Assembly: GCF_019925205.1 (NCBI RefSeq)
Contig: NC_083562.1
Span: forward strand, 14,260,001 to 14,324,000
Origin: Metopolophium dirhodum
Taxonomy: Eukaryota > Arthropoda > Insecta > Hemiptera > Aphididae
Reading direction: 5' to 3'
DNA length: 64,000 nt
Of this stretch, positions 1 to 12,014 are shown one piece after another. How positions within the stretch are numbered: position 1 is the first letter of the stretch; each line of letters starts with the position of its first letter. The translations under genes were made by a program, and so were the position numbers. The notes beneath the pieces are model-generated. The model searched no databases. It worked only from the letters and a program-made list of their open reading frames with translations, and was not told the origin of the DNA.

Positions 1-1143
1 AAACATATACCATACAGTAGAGGTACTTCCTAGTTTTTCTTCTTTTAAGTATATTGTCATAAAAATATGAATTTTTTGCATAGAAAATTAGAACCTTAAA
101 TACATTTTGGTACCGGTTTGTTTTTAATAGTAATGTTTCACTTTCTATTATAATAATTCAATGAGAAAACAAATATCGAATAACGAATACAAAATAAAAC
201 CAATAAAAACCGATACATATTTTACTTATTATTTTGTTCCGCATTTATTATTAAAATAAATAAATAAGTTTACTTTAATAAATAACAAAATTCAAATATT
301 TCCATAGTTAATTGGTGTTGTGTATGAACTATGAAAGACTAATTTAGAAGAGAAGATTTATAATAATTTATAATTTATAATAATTAAATGATGAATTTAA
401 TATTTATTTATTTTTTTTTTTTTATTTAAAAGTTTACAGACTTCCACTGCTAAGGTTATTAGCCAATAATTTTTTTTTTAATAAAAACAGATTTGATATT
501 TATATACATATACAATTGATAAATAAAATTACATATTAACAGTTAAATTATTAATTGTGTTTACAAGATAAATTGGCTGAATCAGAATTTGTTGATGAAA
601 TTGCATATTAATATTTATTATACCTAAAGAAATATAACTCTGACAGTCTGACTTAAAATTTGCCTTTTTTATCATAAATTAAAAAAAAAATGATATTAAT
701 AATGATACTTAAATAGTATAATAGTGCTCTCTTTTATTTTAATTTACTAATAGGTATAATATGACAAACATTTTAAATGGACATGTGCTTTTTTTGCAAG
801 TTATTTTATATTTGTATAACTTTATAAGTTGGAAACGCTGGTAATCAATTAAATTCATAGACATAGCAATGCATTTGAAAGTACCTATAGTATAATAGTT
901 ATTTATTATTATACCAAAGTCAATGTGAGTTGTGAGTTTGTGACCAATGTGCCTTTTCCATTATATAAAATAAAAATACATACCTAATGTACCTATGTAT
1001 CCATATTATATTATACTATATAGAATATAGATCGATAATATTAATTGTAAACAATATCAATAACAAGTTTTACGAGTAAATGGTTTGCGATAGTTATCAC
1101 GAGTAACGAGTAATGGGTATAATATAGTGCTTTTTTTTTACAG

Positions 1144-1212
1144 AAATCGCCTATTATGACCGAAAGTCTGGCGGCGAAACTGCGCTCACGGCCGAATAAA
1201 CAAAATATTTGA
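1144..1212 (+). CDS. Possible 3'-terminal exon of an unidentified gene
   Basis: A strong acceptor (a run of T, then ACAG) is followed by 22 codons beginning KSPIMTESLAAKLRSRP and a TGA at 1210-1212. This is the most G+C-rich patch in the first kilobase, and an AATAAA lies at about 1267-1272. No homolog is recognised and no upstream exon could be found within the window, so this is a splice-signal-based guess. Confidence 0.3.
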   Translation, partial: KSPIMTESLAAKLRSRPNKQNI

Positions 1213-1999
1213 GTTTCATAGAAAGTCGTTTTATAGTCAGTCGTGTGTTGCTTACTTGTGTATCGAAATAAAACAGATTACATTACCGACTTGTCGTCAA
1301 CTAAATGGGTATGACTGTACGAGGACGTCAGAAAAACAGGCAACGTGTTGGAAATAATATATACATATTTATCGTTATACATCTGAGAGAATCAATTTTG
1401 TTTGTGACAGTTGCTAAAAAAGATTTCTACGTAATCTGTAATTATTGTTCATTTATTTGAACATAATTGCATAGCCATGGGGGTCTTCAGATTCAAAACC
1501 TCCATGAGCTTTTTTTATAATATTAAATCGATTATAAATTTAAAATATTTTTGAAAGGATATATATTAATAAGTATCAATAACTATCATTTCAAATTAGT
1601 GATAATAGCTTATAACTGTTGCCAAATAAATTATTATTTATAATTGCCCAGTATTAAATGTGTACGTAAACAGTTAGTTGTAGTAAGTACATTGATATAT
1701 TACAATGTATAATATAGTTGGAATGTAGATAAACATGAATTATAAATTATAATTGCATGTTTAATTGCTATACTATATATTATTCAATATTCAGGAGTGC
1801 AGGTACCTATAGGGAAAACATTTTAGATAACCACTCTTACAGGAAAATTCTGAATTTACGCTTTGGAAAGGTAGTTAAAAAATAAATATTATTTGATTTA
1901 CATATAATTACATATCCACCCATATAATAATTTAACAACGTATCTATCATTATATAAGTATATAGCGTGTACAAATAATATACATAATGTAACTTGCAG

Positions 2000-2065
2000 A
2001 ACACGGAATTATCCAAAAATTGTCATGGAATTCTACCATGTTGTTTTTTACACATAGATATCATG
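2000..2065 (+). CDS. Possible small internal exon, unknown gene
   Basis: TTGCAG acceptor, 66 bp open in phase 0 (22 codons including CHGILPCC) and a GTACGT donor. A second frame is also open, so the frame is not certain. It is on the same strand as the other candidate small exons nearby. Short open stretches occur by chance in DNA this AT-rich. Confidence 0.15.
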
Positions 2066-2538
2066 GTACGTTATGTAAAACTACACTTTACATAATAATA
2101 CATATCTTATATTATATTTATAATCAATGATAATACATTTTAATATTGTTGTGAATAATAATATTGTCAGCACCGATATGAATTATTTCAACATTATCAA
2201 CTAATAACCGCAACAATATACAAAAGGATGCACGAACACAACTATACAGTGTGTGTTTTTAATATTATATGAAAAACCTATTCGATTCAAGTCATAATCT
2301 ACGATTAATATTCATTTATAATACTAATTTAACAGGTTTTTTTTTTTGAGGTGGAAAAAAATCCATTTAGGATTTAATTATTTTAATTTACATTATTATT
2401 ATTATTATTATTACGTAACGAAGAGACAAGATAAGAAAATAAGATCATCATAATAATAAAATAGTAAGTATTAAAGTACTTGGTTGTTATTGTAATTTGT
2501 ATTCATATTTTTTTATTGAACGTCTAATTTTTTTTCAG

Positions 2539-2728
2539 ATCATACACCCAAAGGCCAAAGAAAAGACAAAATAATATTTTAAACAAAAACAACACACCGT
2601 CACGCGTTGACATCAATATAAATATTATCATAAGTCTCGATGTCAAATGTTTCAGTTATAGAACAAAAAGAATAAATTTAAATTTAAATCAGTGGAAATT
2701 AATTCACGTTTAATAGCCTATAGACGAT
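2539..2728 (+). CDS. Possible exon, unknown gene
   Basis: An excellent acceptor (about nine T then CAG, ending 2538) is followed by one nucleotide and then more than 60 open codons, starting SYTQRPKKRQNN and rich in Lys/Asn/Ile. The other two frames close within 15 codons. The exon could end at an internal donor or at the stop near 2728; AATAAA occurs near 2670. No recognised domain. Confidence 0.2.
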
Positions 2729-3164
2729 TATGTGTATTGTATACGTAACCTATTTATTACAAGACCGTCGCTATGATATTGTATCGTGTATTCGTGTACG
2801 ATAAATTCAAGAATATTATCGGAAGTTGAACACGGAAATAAAATACAAATCGTGTCGCAACTATCGAAAGTGTCGACGTTTTTTTTGTTGCTCAAGCCTG
2901 ATGGTGATGTAAAAATAATGACTGTGTCCACGATTATCATGTCCGATGACATTATAACATCGTGATAAAATGTAGGTCGGCAATAGAGTATTGTCGATGG
3001 TCTTCTATGAGAAATATTTACAGATTTGATTGGAAAAAAGAATATTGTGCACCTGAATTTTATATAATTTAATATTTACCTATATAAATATAGCGTTATC
3101 TGTGTATACTATGTTTTATGTTTATATGTGTATTATAAAATAGAAAATTGTCTTTCTGTTCCAG

Positions 3165-3261
3165 ATGTAAGATATTAGGTGCATCGAACTTCATCAGAAT
3201 CAGCAATAAAACTGGTTTTAATAAAAAATATTTGGTCGGGGAACCGAAAAAAAAGAAATAA
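3165..3261 (+). CDS. Possible 3'-terminal exon, unknown gene
   Basis: A strong polypyrimidine acceptor (TCTTTCTGTTCCAG) is followed, after one nucleotide, by 31 codons and TAA. The peptide starts CKILGASNFIRISNKTGF and ends VGEPKKKK, which looks like genuine protein sequence with a basic tail. The phase matches an upstream exon ending with two nucleotides of a codon. No clear AATAAA follows. No homolog recognised. Confidence 0.3.
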
Positions 3262-4721
3262 TTTGGCGTGTATTCAAATTTGATTGCCACGTGGTTGCAC
3301 GTGCGAGTACAGTGCAACATAATATTACAAAGGAGCGTCTTTATTATACGATAGAAATATATGTAATATCAAATATTTATATTATATATAGTATACGATA
3401 TAAAAACTAATATTAATACAGCTGATTTGTCGATTGGAGAGTTTTAAAACATTTTTTACACAGCATAAATTGTAGGTTTCGATAAATATAATATCACTTT
3501 AATTTATGTACTTAAATTGTATACAATATTATTTTAAATTTATACACGTCATATAAATACAAACATACTGGGTATTCGCTTTTCGCATCGATTAAAACAA
3601 GACGCAGTATAAATAAATAAAAGATACAATTGTGTATCTTTATCACAAAGTCCAAAGTCTGATAAATTAATAGTCAAATTGAATGCGCCGTAATTTATTT
3701 TGGGGGGTGGCAAGGTATCATTTTGCCCCTCCCATAGATATACCAACCTTTTTATTAATTAACTCTTATGTACTTAATATTATTTACCGATATGGGTACC
3801 TTATACAACCTACAATTTGTTTCTTAACCGTAAAATGAATCTTGTGATAAGACTTGTGTAAAAACAAAGAATTAAGTATAAAAAGAATACAAATATATTT
3901 TAACTGATGAGCGGTGGATGGGGGCTCAGGGTTTTGATTTTGGTTGGTAAATTATTTGGCCCACCCTCCCAGATTTTTACCCAGTTACGCCACTGGTCAA
4001 ACGTGTGTATCGTATAATTATTTATTTATTTATAAATGTTTTTGTTATTACTTATATCAGGTATATTGTTTGTCGTCAGCGTAAAATAAATATTGACGAT
4101 TCAATATGATATTATTATGTATGTTTGTGTAATGTGTAATATATCTTATACCTAAGATGATGACCAGTAGTAACTACACCTAGTCCACTAACGAGAGCAT
4201 CAAAATTCCTGGTAATCTAAATGAATGTTTGAACCCAACTAGAAGAAAGATGCAAACAATTTTTAACTACCTTTCCAAAATCTATCAACATGTATGACTC
4301 AGTTATAAGCCAGTATATTGTACCTACATAAATTCTGGGGATATGGCCATAATATATTTTTAGTAATTTTTGTAAGCTCGCATTACCTTATAGTTGTTGA
4401 TGCTGGATCAAGAATAGAAAAAATATATTATCTGAAAATTGTTATTTCCTAATATTAATTGTATGTTTGTATGAGAAGAAACGTAACTCGTAAGTAGCGT
4501 ACTGTGGTATTAATGTAACTTGTAAGTATTCTATACCATCGATTAAATGCAAAATATAAATCATTTACGATAATATATCAAGTAAATTATAACTTATAAG
4601 TATATTATACTATATTTAAGTCTTGTAAGATTTAAGTATACTTAATCTGTATGACTGTACATATAAAATATACCTATTAGTGTATTATGCGTTAGTTATA
4701 TTTCTTTATCACATTTCACAG

Positions 4722-4771
4722 AATTCAGAAACTTACAGTAATACAAGATAATAAGACCACTGATTTTAGAG
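4722..4771 (+). CDS. Possible small internal exon, unknown gene
   Basis: A TTTCACAG acceptor and G|GTGAAA donor bound 50 bp that is open in only one frame (1 + 16 codons + 1). It ends in phase 1, which matches the two-nucleotide start of the next candidate at 5348; the joined reading would be ...TTDFRG|LLSLKIE. No homolog recognised. Confidence 0.2.
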
Positions 4772-5347
4772 GTGAAATATAAAAGTTTTATGTAATTACA
4801 AATTAGGTAGTATAAGCAGGACAGTAGATTATACACTTGTACGCAAACCCGGTCAGTCGATTAGTTCATATTATGAAACAATTATATAGATTTGTTTTAT
4901 CGAATACATTAATGTACTTATGTACCCCATGTACGTAATTCGATTGTTCTAAATAACTCATTGCTACAATTATTCAACTATATTTGTATACTCTTTATCA
5001 AAACAATGACTACAATCAGATATTCAGATATGTAATTTTTTTTTTATCTTTTATGGTTTCGACGAATAACACAACTATAATATTATTATGTTAATGTACT
5101 CAAATGTAAACCTAATAATCGAATGAATATCTAAAATTAGCATTATTGACGAATGATTCTCAATTTTAAATTACATATTTTGTTTTATTAATTATCTTAC
5201 AATATTATATTGTAATAACTAATAACTAATACGTTTCTAATTCTTATATGATATAGACCTAAAGTTGACTACTAAAACTAGAATGAATAATATTCAGAAA
5301 CATTAAATATTTTTTATTATACAAGACGAATATTTCCAAAATTGCAG

Positions 5348-5399
5348 GTCTTCTTTCGTTGAAAATTGAAGCAGTTTATCAACCACGCGTAATTGGGAA
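5348..5399 (+). CDS. Possible small internal exon, unknown gene
   Basis: An ATTGCAG acceptor and AA|GTAATC donor bound 52 bp open in one frame only (2 + 16 codons + 2), encoding LLSLKIEAVYQPRVIG. Its phase joins cleanly to the candidate at 4722-4771. The next strong acceptor at 5504 would give only five more codons before a stop. No homolog recognised. Confidence 0.2.
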
Positions 5400-5741
5400 G
5401 TAATCACATAAAAAATTTAAATTTGTTTCAATGACAAATTCAGAAAATTCAATTGTATATTATGCATTTTATTAATTTAATATTATAATTGATGGTTTTC
5501 ACAGGTCGAAAAAGTGTCCGTGATGCAAAACATTGAAAGTTTATCATTATCTATTATTGAATGGGTCGTATGCTTGGTGGCTGGTGCTAATATTTTTGTT
5601 TACTGTTAATATAAATAATAATAATTAATCGTTACCTATTTAGGTACAAGGGTCAAATACACTGTTGATCGCATATTATACCAGATTTCAATGCGTAAAA
5701 CGAAAGTCATAAAACATATTTTGTATTTTTTTTTTCCACAG

Positions 5742-5830
5742 AATCTATCAAACGCGTTTGCAGCCTTCGAAAAACGATAATTATGTGTAATAAGTTCAAA
5801 AAGAGTTTTCAGAACATCGGAACAGTATAA
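5742..5830 (+). CDS. Possible small exon with paired cysteines, unknown gene
   Basis: A strong acceptor (about ten T then CCACAG) is followed by two nucleotides and 27 codons, starting SIKRVCSLRKTIIMC. It ends either at a weak donor after 5824 or at the stop TAA at 5828-5830. The G+C content is above the surroundings. No homolog recognised; chance occurrence is possible. Confidence 0.22.
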
Positions 5831-6020
5831 GTTATCAGTGTTCAATTAAATATAAATTACACAACTACTGTTATACATACTACGTGACGCTGTGAGCACG
5901 TGAAGATCAGCAAATGTATGCCAAAATATTGTGCAACACAACTGTGACAGTGCAGTCTCCGTAATTATAAACAACGTATTTTATTATTCGAAAATAATAA
6001 GAAAAGCAAAAAAATAGATA

Positions 6021-6040
6021 CCCCCCCCCCCCCCCCCCCC
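6021..6040 (+). repeat. Poly-C tract
   Basis: Twenty consecutive C residues. Similar C or G homopolymers occur near 7525, 8219, 19211, 40656, 46200 and 50492. Several of these lie at or inside transposon ends. Confidence 0.95.
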
Positions 6041-9000
6041 ACCAATCATTTAAATGTATAATGACATAAATTGGCATTGTATATTAATATATTATTATGT
6101 TATTTGTTTATTCTAAGAAAAATTTGAAAAATATAATATATTATAATAAAATCGCCAAAGAGTGCAGTACATATTTTATAACATTTTGTTGATATTATTT
6201 ACGGAAGCTGTAAGGGGCAGGTAAAAGTTAATAAGCTTATAGCCGCTGAGGATTAACCAGATAAAAAAATTGAAATAGTAGAGGAAGTTAACACTAAAAG
6301 TAGATAAGAATAAATAAAATATGTCTATTTTAAATGTCTATTATAATTGATTCATAAACAATGAAATAACTTTAATTGAATATTTGAAAACTCTTGGATG
6401 TAATTGCGTATTGTGTAATCCAATTTAAACATTTTCAAATACGTCTTATCTATAGGTACTTAATAGTTTATATTAGATTCTGAAATCTGAATGGAGCGAT
6501 GGAATGTATATTGTATATTTGTATATGTACAATGTGATATGTGTTTTTTTTCTGTATGTCATTAACATTTGGAGTAGTAAAAATGCTCTGATTTTTGACA
6601 TCAATGTCTTTTTCTGATAGAAAAGTGAATCTATAGTTGGTACTTTTTAGAGGAGGTCTATATAGAAAATGTTTACAAGTTTTCGGGGCAAAAAAAAAAA
6701 GTGAAAATAATGGTAATTTTTACGCAAAACCAATTTTTGGACAAATTTTAGTAACAGATTCCCCACAAACTCTTCTACCTTTCACAAATGAAAATATTCA
6801 CCAGAAACATTTTTTATGAGCGTTTGAATTTAAAACTGTTACGATTGATTTTCATCGGTAAATTAATTATTTTCCATCTATCGATTTTTGATATTTTGTT
6901 GTAATTTAAAAACGAATAACCGCAGACACTCGAAATTTTCACCAAAATATGTTAAAATCATATTTTTCCATTCGTGGTAAAATATTCAAACAATTTCGGC
7001 TCTTTTTGTGCTATTAATAGACGTGATACATTTTTTCAAATGTTGTAAATTATTTTTCAGTTAGAAATTCATAAAAGTTTTTCTATTCATAGCTAATATT
7101 AGAAATTTTAATAGAAGATTCCACATAAATATTGTTCTACCTTTAACAAAAAAAAAAAAGTTTACCGGAAAGTTATGCTATTTATAGCCATGAGATATTT
7201 TCTAGTTTTATTAATTTTTAACAATAGACAAACTGTGTGCGGTTTCGAACGACGCTCATAATGAATTGTGTATTTGTATGCCTTAAATTTATATTTATAA
7301 ATAAAAATAAAAACTATGTACCATGTACCAGTTCTGAACGCTACTCAGGTCTAGTTTGAGTAAATATTGATGATGTAAGTATTAATCTGAAAAGACGATC
7401 CTATCAGTCGTGCATATAATATATAATATTAGGTTTTCGGTCCATTCAATAGCTGAAGATTAACTCTTTTAATTTAGTGAAAAATGCCTGCGTGGTATAT
7501 TTTACTCCTTTATATTGTTATACCCCCCCCCCCCCGCGCTCACCAGACACTGTGGCCTGTAGTTAGTATACGCGTATAGTACAACAATAATAACTGTGTA
7601 TGATAAATAAATAAAATAATAGTGATGATTTGTACATAATATTTTACTACGAAATGGATTAAATTTAAAATAGCACACGTCACACGTACCTATATATTTC
7701 TTAAAATACACGCACATATTCGTTTATTCGTATACAATGTGTTCATATCGTGCCAATTATTTTTTACGTCATTCCGAAAAGAGATTATATGAGGATACTG
7801 CGATTTAAATAACAAGTACACAACTTGTATAGTCTGTTGTATACGGTAAATAAGGTCGAGTGTGCGCTCGTAAAATCCGCGTTAAGGTTCAATAACAATA
7901 ATAATATGCAATATTATATTATGATAAATTATAATATATCGAACGATTAACGTAATTTTCTCGTATAAGAACATGATGGCTGTAATTTGTATGCAATTAA
8001 ATTTTATCGTCTCGCAAATATTATAAAATGGACGGCGACGAGCTCTCTTATGAAAAAAAATAGTCGTAATTCAAAACGAAACGCAATTTTTCAACGGCCC
8101 GAAATAATGTTCGGCTGGATTAACAAATGTTTTAAGACCCACTAAGTATAATAATATAGATATGACATAAAACTGGCATACCGGCATCGTAAATTTAGGT
8201 TTTTTTGGTGGGTGGGAGGGGGGGGGGGCAAAACCACCCTCAATCAAATCGATATTTTAATTTATTTAGTAATGAATAATGATTGTATGAATATATTCAA
8301 ATAATTATATTAAGGTCTTCACACCAAAAATTATTATTTTGGATCCTTTCCACTGAAAACAATTTCAATTTGCGTTACAACATTATAAATGCGTCGACGT
8401 AAACAATACAAAATATACAATTTTAAGTCTGCAATTTGTTGAGCTCGAAATTGATTTATATATTTGTGGAACGAATAACGCGTATTTACACGTGTGTAAT
8501 TAATATCATGCGCACTTATTTCAATGCGACGTTGATTGTTATTTGTTAATGTGAGTGTATTATTCCACCGGCCTGAAGTGATACCTACACATATATTATG
8601 TAAATAATGAAAAAAACCAAAAGTAACGGGTTTTCAAAGCGTCTCGCGTCATACTCGTGCCCAACATTATTTTTACTGATTGTAATATTAAAGGTATTGT
8701 ATAATCTATAATATATTATACGAAACGCGAGTTATATCATTATTATTTTAGTAATCGAGTATGCAGCGACAGTGGCGCGTGGCTTTTTCTATTTGGTGTG
8801 AAGTGTGATTTCCCCTCACTTCATCTCCCCACCACCCAAACAACTATAATACACCGGTACAATCCACTACACAATCGCTCATAAAGATAGCCAGCCGAAT
8901 ATTGCAATCGGGACCGATCGATTGGCAGACAATTCACGCGTTTTTTTTTTTTTGTCGAGTTTTGCACGTAGATAATACTATTATTTGTCAAACCGTTTCG

Positions 9001-9990
9001 ATTGATGCGGGTGTGCGTTCTCTCCGTATACAACGACCTTTCGGTCGCCACGCTTGCGAGTCTGTGGGAATTGAAACATTAAAAACCGTTCTCGTTTCTA
9101 GCAATAATTAAGTACAATACACCGGCGCGATCGACCCCGTCCGGACGTAAGTCTACAGAGAGCTCGTGTGATACATGTATAATATTGTACATGTATATCG
9201 TTTGTACAATATAATAAACCTACCACAAATCGCAATATCATCGCGTATCACTGCGGTTCTCGTCGTGCGTGTTACGACGACGACGACGACGACGACCGTA
9301 GACGCGGAAAAGCCTCGGGCACACGATGCGATTGAAAAGTAATAGGGATACAAAACCACTTTCCCCGGCACAAGCGATCCGGTCCGTAACACGTATTACG
9401 TAAGAGACACAGCCGTTCACTATACTACCTATATATATCATACACTATTACTATTTACTATATCTCACTATAATACCACAACACTACTACTAATACCACT
9501 ATATTCACAATACCGGTCTGTACGCGCCATTATATATATATACACACACACAGATATTCTTGTTGTATACAAATAACAACACGCGTGTATGCCTTCGCAT
9601 AACGTAGTCTATTTAGGTGTACAACACGCGTCCGATATCCATATTACCGGCGTGTGCCCCTTCTTCTCCGGACTCGTGTCCGCGCGCGTTTTGTTTTTGC
9701 CTCGAGATCGCTTCCTCTTTCTCTCAGTCCGCGGCGTGGAGTTGGTGTACGGTGATGGCGTAACATTATAATAAATTATAAAACTGTATATTATGTGTAT
9801 AGGTGGAAGAGAACAGCGGCCAACTGTAATAATGCGCTGCTACGCTATCCAATATAATAATATACTGTCACTGCACAGCGATTTCGTTGCGTGGGTAGCA
9901 GCGGTGACCGTATAGCCAACGCTTTATTATATACGGCGACAGCACGGCAACCGGACAGCCGCATTTCAAGTTTCGACTTGCGGGGAGCGC
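6041..9990. other. No recognisable gene; AT-rich DNA grading into a CpG-rich block
   Basis: From 6041 to about 7900 the sequence is AT-rich with no supported exon. From about 8.0 to 9.8 kb the CpG density rises, with a (GAC)n-like run at 9277-9297 and (TA)n/(CA)n at 9530-9552. Short ORFs on both strands here are low-complexity and overlap one another, so I do not call them genes. Composition would suit a promoter of an unannotated transcript. Confidence 0.5.
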
Positions 9991-10049
9991 ACACTGGATA
10001 GGATAGGTTCTGGAGGCGAACGTGATAAAACAATACAAACGAGGTTTTT

Positions 10050-12014
10050 TTTTTTTTTTTATCGATATATTTTTATTATTACTTTTTTCGTTTTCACTAT
10101 CAACCAAACACACGTTATAATATTAATAATAATATAATAATAATAAAAATAAGAGTAATACAAAACTGGTTTGTCAGGATGACATTTGGATAATAATTAA
10201 GTACAATTTCGATAGAACACACATAATACATGAATAATGTGTACTTACATAAATATTATTTTTTCAAAATAACCAAAGGTCAAAAGTAATTAATTTGTTA
10301 TAAATCAAACAGTAGAGCAGTGTAAGAGTAGCTAACGAGGGTTGGCTAAATACATAAATATAGAAAAAAATAAATAAAAACTCAATATAATCGATTTTTA
10401 AAAAAATATTAAAAGTACAAAAAGAACGACTGGGGAGGTACGTTCTGCCAAAATAATAAATTAATAAATTACGATTCTACAGTATAGTAAATACGAGCTT
10501 AACACACGAATACAAATAAAAAGATAAATAAGTCACACACGACGAGCACATGTACACACATAAGTTTTAAGTCGAGTTGAGTTAATTCTGCGTAGAACAC
10601 GGATAGGATATTGGAAATGATTGCGTAATTTTTATTTTTTTTTTTACAAACTTACACGGGATCAGACATTAATTACGAATAAATTAAATTGATTGAGTTC
10701 CAGCAAAACGGGTTGATAATGTTTAATTTTTATAATACGAAACATTAAAAAAACAAACGTTACCGGAGTCTATAGTTGTACACACACACACACACCTGCG
10801 TCGTAAGATTTACACGCGTTACATCGCATAGAATGGATGGCGCGTATGGTAGGTACGTTTCGCGTGGTATGTATATTTATATGTACACAATAAATATAAT
10901 AATATTAAAGTTGTTATGCGAGTCGGTCAGCGTGCGTATAATATTATTAATAATAATTAAATAAATAAACAGTTTTTTTTTTTTTTTTTAGTTAAGTTAT
11001 GTAAATAGTAGTTATAAAAGAGAGGAGTAATAATAAAAATAATAATAATAATCATAACATTGAAGTCAGTTTGATGAAAGTATTGTGTAATAATTATAAT
11101 AATAATAAAAATAATAATAATGGTTTGCCGCACGCGTACGAACGCAATACGTACTGACGTGATCGGTGGGCAGTACCGTTCTAAAGGACAAATTCTGAGA
11201 AAAACGCGAGTGGCGACGATAGCACGTAGACCGATACAGATCCGAAAAAACGCGACTTCCGGCCAGTTTCCGGTTGCAATCAGACGCCACGCTCGGTTCC
11301 TTATCCTCCAGAAATGTTCCCCGTAAAACGCATATAGCCCACCGATTACGATCATCCAAAACTTAATCACGTTCATATACGTACGGTCAAAATAATATTA
11401 ATAATAATAATAATAATTATAAAAAAAAAAAAATAATAATAAAAATAACGGCACCCCCGCGCGGTACGACGGGGTGCACCGGTTAACGCGGACCAAAACT
11501 AATGCTAAATAACATAATAATAATAATAATAATAATAATAATATACGAGTATAATAATTAAAAAGTAATAATAATAATTAATAAGAATAAATCGAGTAAA
11601 ATTCGTTACGGGCGTATAGTTATCGGTTTCTTTTCGTTTCTTTTTCTTTTAAACGCGCGCGAGGGAGAGTGATTTGGAGAGAGGGAGTGAGAGGGAGAGG
11701 GAGAAAGATAGTATGTGTGTGTGCGAATACGATAGGAATGATTACATAGTATAGTAGTATTATAGTACCTATACGACATAATAATATTACATAAGTTAAG
11801 CGTAAGTATAAAAATTCGGAACATCAGAATAATATCATAATAATTGTCTGTAAAACGAACGCCGTTAAAGTAGTAAAAAAAAAGAAAAAAAATACTAAAT
11901 TAATTAACGAGAAATATAATTTAAACTATGTACAAGACTGTTATCACGTTTTGGTATATATAAAAAAAATTAGAACAATGTGGCAACGGCCGATGGGCGG
12001 GGGGGAGAGGACGC
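10050..12014 (-). other. Probable 3' UTR of the Tis11-type gene
   Basis: The region directly downstream of the Tis11 stop is very AT-rich with runs of TAA/TTA triplets. It contains several minus-strand ATTTA pentamers and a minus-strand AATAAA-type signal near 10071, just before a T-tract (plus strand) at 10045-10060. TTP-family transcripts commonly have AU-rich 3' UTRs through which they regulate themselves, so this layout fits. The 3' end is inferred. A CpG-rich stretch at 11120-11376 lies inside it. Confidence 0.4.

Noticed and set aside
3900..3995. Possible hAT element ending at CAGTGGCG (minus strand)
   Set aside because: Only one end is recognisable; no partner end or target duplication found, so not called as a complete element.
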